Origin: Woeseia sp.
GTDB taxonomy: Bacteria; Pseudomonadota; Gammaproteobacteria; Steroidobacterales; Woeseiaceae
Direction of reading: 5' to 3'
NCBI GenBank assembly: GCA_018701055.1
Contig: JABIUH010000214.1
Coordinates: 1-33,268, forward strand
DNA length: 33,268 nucleotides
Program-made: the position numbers and the translations under genes
Shown here: positions 23,679 to 32,001 of the stretch, one piece after another
Layout: every line of letters begins with the position of its first letter
How positions within the stretch are numbered: the stretch's first letter is position 1
The notes under the pieces: model-generated
Told to the model about the DNA's origin: nothing
The model's database searches: none
The model's input: the letters and a program-made list of their open reading frames with translations, nothing else

Positions 23679-24671
23679 TTATTTGCTAATTTCGACCACT
23701 GTTCTACCGACGACGCCACCGTCAATATACGCTTGAAAAGCATCAGGCAAGTCCGCGAACCCAATTGTGTTACCAGCGATCTTATCCAGATGGCGGGGTT
23801 TTAAGTCTGCACCTATGCGCTTCCATACCTGAAGTCGCAAGTGGCGTGGTGTATCCACTGAATTAATCCCGAGCAAACAAACGGCGCGAAGAATGAACGG
23901 CAGCACGGTCGTGTTGAGTTCATGGCTTGCAGCAAGTCCAATGCTGGCGATATTGCCGCCATAATCAGTTGTGCGGGTGAGCCAGGTCAGTACGTCGCCG
24001 CCCAGGTTATCTATCGCACCGGCCCAGGTGGCTTTTTCCATTGGGCGCTTACCAAGATCGAGCTCGCTGCGAACCAAAACACTCCGCGCACCAATCGATT
24101 GTAAGTAGTCAGCTTGTTCTGCTTTGCCGGTCAAGGCGACCGCTTCGTAGCCACGAGCATCGAGCATATCCAGCGCGATACTGCCAACGCCGCCTGTTGC
24201 ACCCGTCACCACAATCGGACCGCTTTCAGGAAGCTGGCTGTTTTGTTCCATACGATGGATCGCCAGAGCGGCCGTATAGCCAGCCGTGCCAATTTGCATC
24301 GCCTCTTTGGCCGTCATGCCCTCAGGTACTGGAACCACGGAATCAGCTGCCACTCGAGCAACTTCTGAGTATCCACCATCGCGCGTCTCGCTGAGGCCAC
24401 AGCCGTTCACCAACACCGTGTCGCCAGCCGAAAACTCGTCACTTTCAGAACTAACGACGGTCCCCGCCAGATCGATACCGCCGACGAGCGGAAAGCTGCG
24501 TAAAATTCGTCCGGCACCAGTAGCCGCCAACGCATCTTTATAGTTGATCGTGGAATGCGAGACGTCAATGACAACCTCGCCCGGGGTCAAATCATCCAAA
24601 CTTAGGTCGGTAAAATCGGCAACGATGCCGGCGTCAGTTTGGTCAATACGATATGCACGAAATTTACTCAT
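23679..24671 (-). CDS. AcuI/YhdH-family NADPH-dependent quinone oxidoreductase-like protein
   Basis: 330 residues of the medium-chain dehydrogenase/reductase superfamily. NYKDALAATGAGRI, FPLVGGIDLAGTV and GATGGVGSIALDML match the AcuI/YhdH branch, whose characterised members reduce acrylyl-CoA to propionyl-CoA with NADPH. No catalytic zinc ligands are evident, as expected for this branch. If it acts on acrylyl-CoA it would feed the nearby methylcitrate operon, but that is an inference from family and neighbourhood. It is 13 bp from the metallo-hydrolase gene and 20 bp from the serine hydrolase gene. Confidence 0.88.
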   Translation of the reverse strand: MSKFRAYRIDQTDAGIVADFTDLSLDDLTPGEVVIDVSHSTINYKDALAATGAGRILRSFPLVGGIDLAGTVVSSESDEFSAGDTVLVNGCGLSETRDGGYSEVARVAADSVVPVPEGMTAKEAMQIGTAGYTAALAIHRMEQNSQLPESGPIVVTGATGGVGSIALDMLDARGYEAVALTGKAEQADYLQSIGARSVLVRSELDLGKRPMEKATWAGAIDNLGGDVLTWLTRTTDYGGNIASIGLAASHELNTTVLPFILRAVCLLGINSVDTPRHLRLQVWKRIGADLKPRHLDKIAGNTIGFADLPDAFQAYIDGGVVGRTVVEISK

Positions 24672-24684
24672 TAGTACTCCGGGT

Positions 24685-25638
24685 TTACAGATGATCGAGC
24701 CAAAACTCGAGTCCCATAGTGTTCAATACAACATCGATCTCTACGATATGGTTGATCTGTTCAACGCTACCACTGAAACCGTGCAGGTCGAGTTCGCTTT
24801 GAAAATAAGCATACAGGCTCGCATGCATGTTTTCCGTACGAGAATCGTCATTGGCATGGTTTTTGGCAATCGCGACGAAATCATCGATACGCTTATGCAT
24901 ATCCTCGGCCAGTTTCGGTAAGCCGCAAACCTCACTGTAGTGCGTTAAATAAAGCTTGTCGGGTGACAGTCCCATAATGCGATCGATTGCTTTATGCGCT
25001 TCGGGCGGATCAAAATTAATCGGTGTAGTGGTTGGGTAAATAAACTCACCGGCTGCCGTGTCAAATTCGCGATACGACAAACCAAAACTGTCGCCGGTGA
25101 ACACGCCTGCGGATTGCGGATCGTTCAATACGTAGTGGTGTCGAGCATGGCCTTCGACGAATAAACATTGCATTTCACGTCCCGCGAAATCGATGCTTTG
25201 CTCATCGTCTACAACAACAATGCGGTCAGCATCGATTGGAACAATTTCACCGTAAAGTTCGGCGAATCTTTTCTCGCCATAAACGGCCCGTGCACCACGG
25301 ACTAACTTTTTCGGGTCAACCATGTGTGGCGCACCGCGTGGATGCAGGACCGCTTTCGCGTTCGGTAGTTTCTGCATAAGCAGGCCCGCACCGCCAGCAT
25401 GATCAAGATGTACATGGGTTAGGAAAACATAGTCGACGCTCGCCACATCGACATTGTTTTTTTCAAGAACTGCAAGCAGGTTGGGGATGGAGTCATTCGC
25501 ACCGGTATCGACGAATGCTGCGCGATCATTTTCGACAATCAAATGACTGGCATCAAATAACGGTCGAAGATGATCAGTATCGATTGCGGTAATACCACCT
25601 TCCAAGCGAGTCGTTCTTGGTTGTTCGCCGAGTGTCAT
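24685..25638 (-). CDS. Metallo-beta-lactamase-fold hydrolase
   Basis: 317 residues from the ATG at 25638. The zinc-binding HxHxDH motif is HVHLDH at residues 75-80, followed by EGHARHHYV, TGDSFGLSYREFD and LTHYSE, so both metal sites look intact. The fold covers thiolesterases, glyoxalase II-like and lactonase enzymes; the substrate cannot be assigned. The open frame continues 105 bp upstream into a palindromic, Arg/Pro-rich block that does not look like protein, so the internal Met is preferred although its ribosome site is weak. It likely shares a transcript with the reductase gene. Confidence 0.87.
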   Translation of the reverse strand: MTLGEQPRTTRLEGGITAIDTDHLRPLFDASHLIVENDRAAFVDTGANDSIPNLLAVLEKNNVDVASVDYVFLTHVHLDHAGGAGLLMQKLPNAKAVLHPRGAPHMVDPKKLVRGARAVYGEKRFAELYGEIVPIDADRIVVVDDEQSIDFAGREMQCLFVEGHARHHYVLNDPQSAGVFTGDSFGLSYREFDTAAGEFIYPTTTPINFDPPEAHKAIDRIMGLSPDKLYLTHYSEVCGLPKLAEDMHKRIDDFVAIAKNHANDDSRTENMHASLYAYFQSELDLHGFSGSVEQINHIVEIDVVLNTMGLEFWLDHL

Positions 25639-25836
25639 CGCTGCTGGTCCAACAAGGTAGATTTGATGGGCGCAGAGCCACCCGGGTGGCTCCCTTCGGG
25701 CGCGTCGCGAAGCGGTCGTCCGCGGTGTTGCACCTCGTGGCAAGGACTAGCCATTACCGGCAAGACGCGCTTAGCAGTCAACCGCTTCACAACTCGCTGA
25801 ACCCCCATCAAACCTACCGTGGTGGACCACTAGCAA
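25639..25836. repeat. GC-rich palindromic intergenic block
   Basis: 198 bp between the metallo-hydrolase start and the cytochrome stop. It holds a perfect 18-bp palindrome GAGCCACCCGGGTGGCTC at 25675-25692, a CTTCG/CGAAG pair just after it, and GTGGTGGACCAC near 25820. Composition differs from the flanking genes. It looks like a non-coding dispersed repeat or a structured 5' leader; no gene is recognised. Confidence 0.45.
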
Positions 25837-26433
25837 CTACTCAAGTGTTTCTAATCCATCCATAGACGCATAGAAGTCCGCAATCGCCTCGATATCCGCA
25901 TCGCTCAAAGTTGCCGCAAATGCTGTCATGACATTTCCGCTGCGAGTGCCATCTTTGTATTGATGTAGTGTGTGTTGCAGATAATCGGAATGTTGCCCCG
26001 CCAACGTTGGTGGTTTCGGCGCTACGCCCTCGCCATCCGCGCCGTGACAAGTCACACAGACCCCAGCGGCCGCAGATCCCGCAACCATCTCGGCCGTTGC
26101 TGAATCGTTAACAGGCTCATTTAGGTCGAGCCAGTTCAAAATATCGGCGATATTCAGATCGGTTAAGGAGCTTGCCTGTGCCTGCATCGTCGGGTGCGGC
26201 CGAGAACCCTCCCTATACGCCCTGAGAGCGGCTTCGACATAGCTCCGGCTTTGCCCGCCGAGCTTAGGGACTCGATAGGATGGATACGCGTTGCGTTGCC
26301 CCTCAATGCCATGGCAACCGAGACAGGTAAAACCAAGTTGTCGGCCTTGCTCAATGCTGCCCTCGGCTAAACCGGTCCGTGGCCAGGCGACTATAGCGGC
26401 GACAAGAATCCCCACAGCGAAACGACGAGTCAT
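25837..26433 (-). CDS. Diheme cytochrome c, c4-type
   Basis: 198 residues with a Sec signal peptide (about residues 1-23, ending GLA). Two covalent haem sites are seen, CLGCH (37-41) and CVTCH (126-130), each in a c4-like repeat with a likely axial Met (Met83 in PHPTMQ, and GNVMTAF later). Periplasmic c4 cytochromes carry electrons to terminal oxidases or accept them from periplasmic dehydrogenases. Its place near the TAT flavoprotein gene suggests possible partnership, though other genes lie between. It is divergent from the DUF945 gene. Confidence 0.93.
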   Translation of the reverse strand: MTRRFAVGILVAAIVAWPRTGLAEGSIEQGRQLGFTCLGCHGIEGQRNAYPSYRVPKLGGQSRSYVEAALRAYREGSRPHPTMQAQASSLTDLNIADILNWLDLNEPVNDSATAEMVAGSAAAGVCVTCHGADGEGVAPKPPTLAGQHSDYLQHTLHQYKDGTRSGNVMTAFAATLSDADIEAIADFYASMDGLETLE

Positions 26434-26597
26434 AGTGTGTCCGAACTAAACAAGGTGATGATATAGCCGTGGTGCTAGCCACGGCCTCCTGAAGTGGTAA
26501 TGGTAGTGACTGTCGTCGTGTATTTCCACATTGAACGGCATCATTTGTGAGGTGCGTGCTAGGATCTTTACCCTGTTCTTTTTGAAGATTCCTATAA
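26434..26597. promoter_or_regulatory. Divergent region between cytochrome c and DUF945 genes
   Basis: 164 bp holding presumed promoters for both genes. A perfect 7-bp hairpin GCCGTGG-TGCTAG-CCACGGC lies at 26466-26485, with no T-tract, so an operator or leader structure is more likely than a terminator. Confidence 0.35.
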
Positions 26598-27923
26598 ATG
26601 AAGCGCTGGCTTGTGATTCTGCTCGTAATTCTAGCTTTGGTTATATTGATATCACCGGGCATTGTCGGTCGACTCGCCGAAGAAAAACTTGCAGACGGCA
26701 TCGCCTGGACGGAGTTGGATAGCCCCGGCTTTAAGATCGCAACGGAAACTTTCGAGCGTGGCTGGTTTACGTCTGAAGGGCGCCATCGCGTGGTTTTCGA
26801 AGACGGCCAATTTCAAGAAGCCACTGAAATGTTTTCTGCCGCTACCGGTAGCGACTCTTTGCCATCCTTGATAATTGATACCCGACTCGATCACGGGCTT
26901 CTACCTGTCACATCGTTGGGTCGCGATCAGGGAAGCTTAGCGCCGGGCCTGGCAAGATCCGTTTCGACCCTTCGGCTTGACGTTGGCGATGGCGGTATCA
27001 TTGAGATTCCAGGCGCTTTGTATAGCAATGTAGGGCTGGCGGGGGCAAGCGATGCGCGCCTACTGCTCGATCCGGTGAAGTTCGATCTCGACGGCGCAAT
27101 CATTGAGTGGCAAGGCGCTGATTTGAACGTCCACACCCATTCGGGAGCACGCAAGCGTTCGTTCGAGGGGGTGGTTGAATCCATCAGCCTGGCTGCCGTG
27201 GGAATAAACGCTGGGATCGAGTCTTTTACCATCGATGCGGATCAATCGGCAACGCCATACGGGTTCCGTCTGGGAAACGCTGATATAACCCTGACCAATC
27301 TGGTGTTCGGAGCCGATGGCGCTGCCATCTCGGTCGACAGCGTTGCTGTGAAAGCAAACACGGGGATTGAGGATGAGCGGGTATCGGGCTCCACGATGTT
27401 GAGCGTCAATACTCTGACCGGCCCAACTGGCGATGTCGATATTGACCTGAAAATGACGTTTAGTGAGTTTGATGCGGCGTCGTTAGGCGTTATTTCGACG
27501 GCACTACGCGAAGCACAAGGTGCGACTGACCCCCAAACAGCATTAATGGAGATTTATCCAGCCATTGAAGACGACGTCCAAACGTTGCTGCAAAAGGGGC
27601 TCAAATTTAGCGTCGATCAGTTGGACGTGTCACTGCCGCAAGGTGTGCTGACAACCAATATAGCCTTTGATGTTCCGGAAACCGACCCGAGCGATAACTT
27701 CTCCTGGCCGGGCGTGATTTTGAGTATGACAGCGTCAATCGACGTAAAGATACCGATCGCACTGTTCGACAGGGTCGCAATGATGAACCCTGAAGCAGGC
27801 ACCCTTGTCGCGATGGGATTCTTGCAAAAAGAGGGCACGGATTACGTAATGGACGCGGACTACGCGAAGGGTCTGATCAACGTAAACGGTGCGCCAATGC
27901 CGATTCCCATCCCGGGTCTTTGA
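26598..27923 (+). CDS. DUF945 (YdgA-like) family protein
   Basis: 441 residues. One N-terminal membrane segment (residues 4-20, WLVILLVILALVILISPG) anchors a large periplasmic domain. The family signature includes a membrane-proximal beta-strand region with FERGWFTSEGRHRVVFEDGQ, and repeated AsmA-like beta-rich segments (VSTLRLDVGDGG, LDGAIIEWQGADLN). The C-terminal YVMDADYAKGLINVNGAPMPIPI also fits. Function is unknown; relatives of this fold are thought to act at the inner membrane or envelope. It stands alone, convergent with the oligopeptide transporter operon. Confidence 0.85.
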   Translation: MKRWLVILLVILALVILISPGIVGRLAEEKLADGIAWTELDSPGFKIATETFERGWFTSEGRHRVVFEDGQFQEATEMFSAATGSDSLPSLIIDTRLDHGLLPVTSLGRDQGSLAPGLARSVSTLRLDVGDGGIIEIPGALYSNVGLAGASDARLLLDPVKFDLDGAIIEWQGADLNVHTHSGARKRSFEGVVESISLAAVGINAGIESFTIDADQSATPYGFRLGNADITLTNLVFGADGAAISVDSVAVKANTGIEDERVSGSTMLSVNTLTGPTGDVDIDLKMTFSEFDAASLGVISTALREAQGATDPQTALMEIYPAIEDDVQTLLQKGLKFSVDQLDVSLPQGVLTTNIAFDVPETDPSDNFSWPGVILSMTASIDVKIPIALFDRVAMMNPEAGTLVAMGFLQKEGTDYVMDADYAKGLINVNGAPMPIPIPGL

Positions 27924-27994
27924 AAGTGAAAAAGGCGTCAGATTACTGCTGTCCCATAAACTCGCTGATTACAGTTTAGTTTCGAGTATCTCCA

Positions 27995-28035
27995 ATTGAA
28001 TCAACCGTAGGAGCGGCATCCTGCGGCGATTCAAT
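27995..28035. repeat. 41-bp hairpin, REP-like
   Basis: ATTGAATC (27995-28002) pairs with GATTCAAT (28028-28035), and inside them CCGTAGGA pairs with TCCTGCGG (one mismatch) around the loop GCGGCA. The TAGGAGCGGC core resembles REP sequences of other gammaproteobacteria. It may end transcription of the DUF945 gene. Confidence 0.65.
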
Positions 28036-28066
28036 GCTTCATCGCGCCTGGGTCGCTCTCGGTCGT

Positions 28067-28194
28067 GGCTGTGTGAAAATCTAACATTACGTCTTTGCGA
28101 GGAGGCAGAGCCGATGAAGCAATCCAGTTATTCAATGATTGATGGATTGCTTCGCTGCGCTCGCAAAGACGTAATGTTAGATTTTCACACAGCC
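28067..28194. repeat. Inverted-repeat element, MITE-like, with perfect 35-bp ends
   Basis: The 35-bp arm at 28067-28101 is exactly the reverse complement of 28160-28194 (ends GGCTGTGTGAAAATC / GATTTTCACACAGCC). Inside, GAAGCAATCCA and TGGATTGCTTC also pair, and the centre is TCAATGATTGA. The inner part (TTGCGAGGAGGCAGAGCCGATGAAGCAATCC, written here in parts) resembles a TTGCGAGGA/GAAGCAATC repeat familiar from many bacterial genomes. No transposase is nearby and no clear target duplication is seen. Confidence 0.8.
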
Positions 28195-28415
28195 TCGGCT
28201 ATCCATGGCCTGCGCGACGTTCGGACTCCTGTCCATCAAGGGGTTCCTACGGTTCTTCGCACTAAATCGATGTCTACTTTACATTCGGTGTGGCGGCGGG
28301 CCTGGTTGGATAACGCTAATCAACAATTTGACCACAACTTTATGGGACAGCAATGGCGTCAGATCTATGTATCGGTTCAGCAAGAAATTGATCAATAGAT
28401 CTGACCCCTTTTTAG

Positions 28416-30179
28416 TTAGTAACCTAGATCCAATTCGTCTGCACGGTGGCAAGCTACCGAACCAAACGGCTCCTCTCGGAAGTCTGGCAATCTGTCACTG
28501 CACATAACAATGGCATGCTCACAGCGTGGATGAAACGGGCAACCACTGGGTGGCGACAGAATCGACCCTACCTCGCCAATGAGTGATCGATGTGTCGATT
28601 GGATGTCTGGATCTGGCACGGGCACGGCGTCAAGCAGCGCTCGGGTGTAAGGATGGCGTGGGCGCGAAAACAGCGCATCGTTGTCTGCAACCTCGCAAAG
28701 CCTGCCCATGTACATCACTGCAACTCTATGCCCAAGCTGGCGCACCACGGCGAGATCATGGGTAATAAATACTATTGCCACGCCACTTTGAGCTTGTTCG
28801 GCTTGCAACAGGTTCAGAATCTCTTCTTGTACCGTCCCATCGAGAGCGGCAACCGCTTCGTCACAAATTAGAACGGCCGGTTTGAGAATCAACGCCCGTG
28901 CAATGGCAACCCGCTGTGCCTGACCACCGGATAACTCATGCGGAAAGCGATATAGATATTCACTGCTAATGCCGACGCGTGCCAACATCGCCGTTGCTGT
29001 AGCTTGCGCCTGAGTATTTTCGCCATGGACAATCAATGGCTCTGCAACAATATTGACTATCCGCATTGCAGGGTTCAACGAGGCAAGTGGATCCTGAAAT
29101 ATCATTTGTAAATTCCGATGCTGCAGTGCGGTTCGCGCGCCAACGGTGGCTGCTAATCGATCACCGAGAAACGACACTACGCCCGTTGTTGGTATGAGCC
29201 CTACTAACGCGCGCACCAAACTGGTTTTTCCGGACCCTGACTCGCCCACGATCGCGAGCGTTTCTCCACGTCGCAATGAGATATCGGTTGAACGCACTGC
29301 ATGGAGATTTTTATGACCACCAAGACGCCTTTCTTTGAACCCGACGGAGATATCACGAGCATCGAGAACAACATCGTCACCCGCTTGCGTCGTCGGCGCG
29401 TTGCGATCGATGCGTGGCGCGACCGCTAACAACGCTTTCATTTTATCACTCGAAGGCGAAGCAAAAATCTTAGCTGTTTTACCCTCTTCCACCAGCCGCC
29501 CACGATCCATAACCAGCAAGCGGTCGCAATGTCCGGCGACAACGCTGAGGTCATGAGTAATTAACAGGAGTGCCGCATCGGTTTCTTCACGAATAGAGGC
29601 TAACAACGTTAAAACCTGAGCCTGAACAGTAACGTCAAGCGCCGTTGTAGGTTCGTCGGCGATCAACAAGTCGGGCGCGCCAAGAAGGGCGGCACCGATC
29701 ATGACGCGTTGTCGCATACCGCCCGATAGTTGATGCGGAAAGACTCGAAACTGCCGGTCGGGATCAGGCAACCCAACCTTGGTAAGCATCGCCAACACTC
29801 GTTGTACCGCTTCATTGGGGGGACAAAACTTATGTTCCAACAGAATTCGCTGCAGTTGGGAACCGATGCAAATATAGGGATTAAGCGCGGACAGAGGATC
29901 CTGAAATACCATCGCGATGCGACGCGCACGAATCTGGTTTAGCGTTGCAGTGCTTGCGCCCAAAATTTCCGTCTGCTCGATTAATACGCTGCCGCCTATT
30001 TTTGCATTCGTCGGCAGCAAACCCATGATTGCCATTGCTGTTTGCGTTTTGCCGGACCCTGATTCACCAACCAAGCCAAGGCACTCACCTTTCTGTATTG
30101 AAAAGCTCAAATTCTCAACTACAGCGCCGTCACTCCGTGGGTATCTAACCTGCAGGTTTTGCACTTTCAGTAACGACAT
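28416..30179 (-). CDS. Oligopeptide ABC transporter, fused double ATPase (OppD-OppF type)
   Basis: 587 residues from the ATG at 30179, which overlaps the permease TGA in a TGATG junction; a further upstream frame is not needed. Two ATPase domains are joined head to tail. The first has Walker A GESGSGKT (38-45), LSGGMRQRV and LLIADEPTTALD. The second has GESGSGKTSLV, LSGGQAQRVAIARAL and LICDEAVAALDG. The C-terminus GCPFHPRCEHA is the oligopeptide/dipeptide transporter tail. In the second Walker B/D-loop the usual DEPVSALD is DEAVAALD; the catalytic Glu remains. It energises the permeases next to it. Confidence 0.94.
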   Translation of the reverse strand: MSLLKVQNLQVRYPRSDGAVVENLSFSIQKGECLGLVGESGSGKTQTAMAIMGLLPTNAKIGGSVLIEQTEILGASTATLNQIRARRIAMVFQDPLSALNPYICIGSQLQRILLEHKFCPPNEAVQRVLAMLTKVGLPDPDRQFRVFPHQLSGGMRQRVMIGAALLGAPDLLIADEPTTALDVTVQAQVLTLLASIREETDAALLLITHDLSVVAGHCDRLLVMDRGRLVEEGKTAKIFASPSSDKMKALLAVAPRIDRNAPTTQAGDDVVLDARDISVGFKERRLGGHKNLHAVRSTDISLRRGETLAIVGESGSGKTSLVRALVGLIPTTGVVSFLGDRLAATVGARTALQHRNLQMIFQDPLASLNPAMRIVNIVAEPLIVHGENTQAQATATAMLARVGISSEYLYRFPHELSGGQAQRVAIARALILKPAVLICDEAVAALDGTVQEEILNLLQAEQAQSGVAIVFITHDLAVVRQLGHRVAVMYMGRLCEVADNDALFSRPRHPYTRALLDAVPVPDPDIQSTHRSLIGEVGSILSPPSGCPFHPRCEHAIVMCSDRLPDFREEPFGSVACHRADELDLGY

Positions 30180-31024
30180 CAGGTTGTGCTTTTTGGATCG
30201 ACAAGATCGCGCAATCCATCGCCCAGGTAATTGAAGCAGACCAGGATTAACGCCAGCGCAGTAGCGGGTATCACCATCAACCACGGTGCGCTTTCCATGT
30301 AATTGACGCCCCCATTAACCAATGAGCCCAGAGAGGTCTGTGGCTCCTGAATTCCCAATCCAAGAAAACTCAAAAATGACTCAACTAAAATAGCCTGTGG
30401 AATTGTCAGGGTCATGTAGACAACCACAATTCCGAGCAGGTTTGGCGTTATATGGCGCCAGATAATGCCGCCACTCGAAACGCCGATGAGTCTGGCCGCA
30501 TCAACGAAACCACGCTGTTTAAGACTGATGGTTTGCCCACGAACAATTCGGGCCATATCGAGCCAGTTGATTGCGCCGATTGCAATAAAGATGAGCACCA
30601 TGCTTTGCTCAAAAACTACCATGAGAAGAATGACCAGAAAAATAAACGGCAGCGCATAGAGCGCGTCAACGCTTCGCATCATGATGGCGTCGACCTTTCC
30701 TCCCAGGTAACCGGCAATCGCGCCGTATAACACGCCGATAAAAAGACTGACCAAGCTGGCGATAACCGCAACAAATAGGGTGACTCGAACACCCATTAGC
30801 GTTCTGGAGAAAAGATCCCGACCAAGATCGTCTGTTCCAAAGTAGCTTTGCGCAGCCATGGCAGGAGACGAGAAGCGGTTGTAGAGATCGATACTCAAAT
30901 AATCGTTCCCAGTGAGATACGGACCTACAACAGAAATGAGACCAATAATTCCGAGGATGAATAAGGAAAGCGACACTGCGCGACTACGACGAAACGATGC
31001 TGGAAAAAAGGTATTACCGCTCAT
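30179..31024 (-). CDS. Oligopeptide ABC transporter permease, OppC/DppC type
   Basis: 281 residues with six predicted membrane segments, the first at about residues 20-40 (LSLFILGIIGLISVVGPYL). The family region YFGTDDLGRDLFSRTLMGVRVTL and the EAA-loop equivalent RGQTISLKQRGFVDAARLIGVSSGGIIWRHITPNLLG contact the ATPase. It overlaps oppB by 4 bp (ATGA) and the ATPase gene by one base, so the operon is tightly coupled. Confidence 0.94.
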   Translation of the reverse strand: MSGNTFFPASFRRSRAVSLSLFILGIIGLISVVGPYLTGNDYLSIDLYNRFSSPAMAAQSYFGTDDLGRDLFSRTLMGVRVTLFVAVIASLVSLFIGVLYGAIAGYLGGKVDAIMMRSVDALYALPFIFLVILLMVVFEQSMVLIFIAIGAINWLDMARIVRGQTISLKQRGFVDAARLIGVSSGGIIWRHITPNLLGIVVVYMTLTIPQAILVESFLSFLGLGIQEPQTSLGSLVNGGVNYMESAPWLMVIPATALALILVCFNYLGDGLRDLVDPKSTT

Positions 31025-31959
31025 CGAGCACGCGTCCTTGGATCGAGATATCCGTACAGCAGGTCAACAACCAGGTTGAGCGCAATAACAATTGCGGCAT
31101 AGAAAATGGTAATGCCCAGTGCCAGCGTGTAGTCGCGATTGACTGCTCCGCTTATGAAGAACTGACCAACACCCGGTATACCGAAAACCTGCTCGACGAC
31201 GACCGAACCGGTCAATACTGCGGCAATCGCTGGCCCCAGGTAAGAAAGCAGTGGCAGCATGGCCGGCTTGATTGCGTGATAGCGGATGATCGACGCCGAC
31301 TTCAATCCTTGCGCGCGAGCCGTTCTAATGTAGTCGCTTTGCAAAACCTCAATCAGACTCGCTCGCGTCAGGCGCGTGATATAGGCAATTTGCGGCAACG
31401 CCAATGCGATGACTGGCAGGATGAATCTCGACGCACCATTGCCACTCGCAAAGCTCGCCGGCAACCAATCGAGCAGCACGGCGAACACCAACACCATCAA
31501 CGGCGCAACAACGAAAATGGGTACGGAGATACCAATCATTGCGACACCGGAAATGAGACGATCGAATAAAGTGTTTTTACGAAGCGCTGCCGCGATACCT
31601 AAAGACACGCCGACGACGAAGGCCAACAACATCGATAACGCACCCAGCCGCATAGATTGCGGAAAAGCGTCGCCGATAATGTCCGACACGCGGTAGTCGC
31701 GATACCGAAACGATGGCCCTAAATCGCCCTGGACAAGACCTTGCAGATAACGGAAAAACTGTTGTGACAAAGGTTCATCAAGGTGATACGCGCGTTCGAT
31801 GTTTGCCGCAATGTCAGGGGGAAGTACGCGTTCGGAGTCAAAGGGACCACCGGGCGCTGCATGCACCATTAGAAAAGCAATCGCGATAACCAACAAAAGC
31901 GTGGGAATCGCTCCAAGCACACGTAGGCAGGCGTAACGCAACACTCTATTTAGACCCAC
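31021..31959 (-). CDS. Oligopeptide ABC transporter permease, OppB/DppB type
   Basis: 312 residues. The N-terminal membrane helix LRVLGAIPTLLLVIAIAFLMVHAAPGGPFD is the classical OppB start. The EAA-like loop YIRTARAQGLKSASIIRYHAIKPAMLPLLSYLGP and VVEQVFGIPGVGQFFISG follow. About six membrane segments. It is 42 bp downstream of the binding-protein gene. It pairs with the OppC-type permease to form the transmembrane channel. Confidence 0.94.
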   Translation of the reverse strand: MGLNRVLRYACLRVLGAIPTLLLVIAIAFLMVHAAPGGPFDSERVLPPDIAANIERAYHLDEPLSQQFFRYLQGLVQGDLGPSFRYRDYRVSDIIGDAFPQSMRLGALSMLLAFVVGVSLGIAAALRKNTLFDRLISGVAMIGISVPIFVVAPLMVLVFAVLLDWLPASFASGNGASRFILPVIALALPQIAYITRLTRASLIEVLQSDYIRTARAQGLKSASIIRYHAIKPAMLPLLSYLGPAIAAVLTGSVVVEQVFGIPGVGQFFISGAVNRDYTLALGITIFYAAIVIALNLVVDLLYGYLDPRTRAR

Positions 31960-32001
31960 TCATGCGTTGTCGTGACCGTCCGATATTGGGCGGTGAGCAC
32001 T

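Larger units (their letters stand above)
27924..28415. other. Repeat-rich intergenic region
   Basis: 492 bp between convergent genes. It contains a 41-bp hairpin (27995-28035), a 128-bp inverted-repeat element (28067-28194) and a half REP site around 28399-28412 (GATCTGACCCCTTTT). Two open frames (28114-28398 and 28205-28507) run through but have no recognisable domain or ribosome site. Confidence 0.6.

Noticed and set aside
25639..25743. N-terminal extension of the metallo-hydrolase
   Set aside because: The added residues come from a palindromic block, are Arg/Pro-rich and precede a normal family start.
28114..28507. Two overlapping rightward open frames in the repeat-rich gap
   Set aside because: They start inside or just after the inverted-repeat element, lack ribosome sites and recognisable domains, and one runs into the ATPase gene on the other strand.
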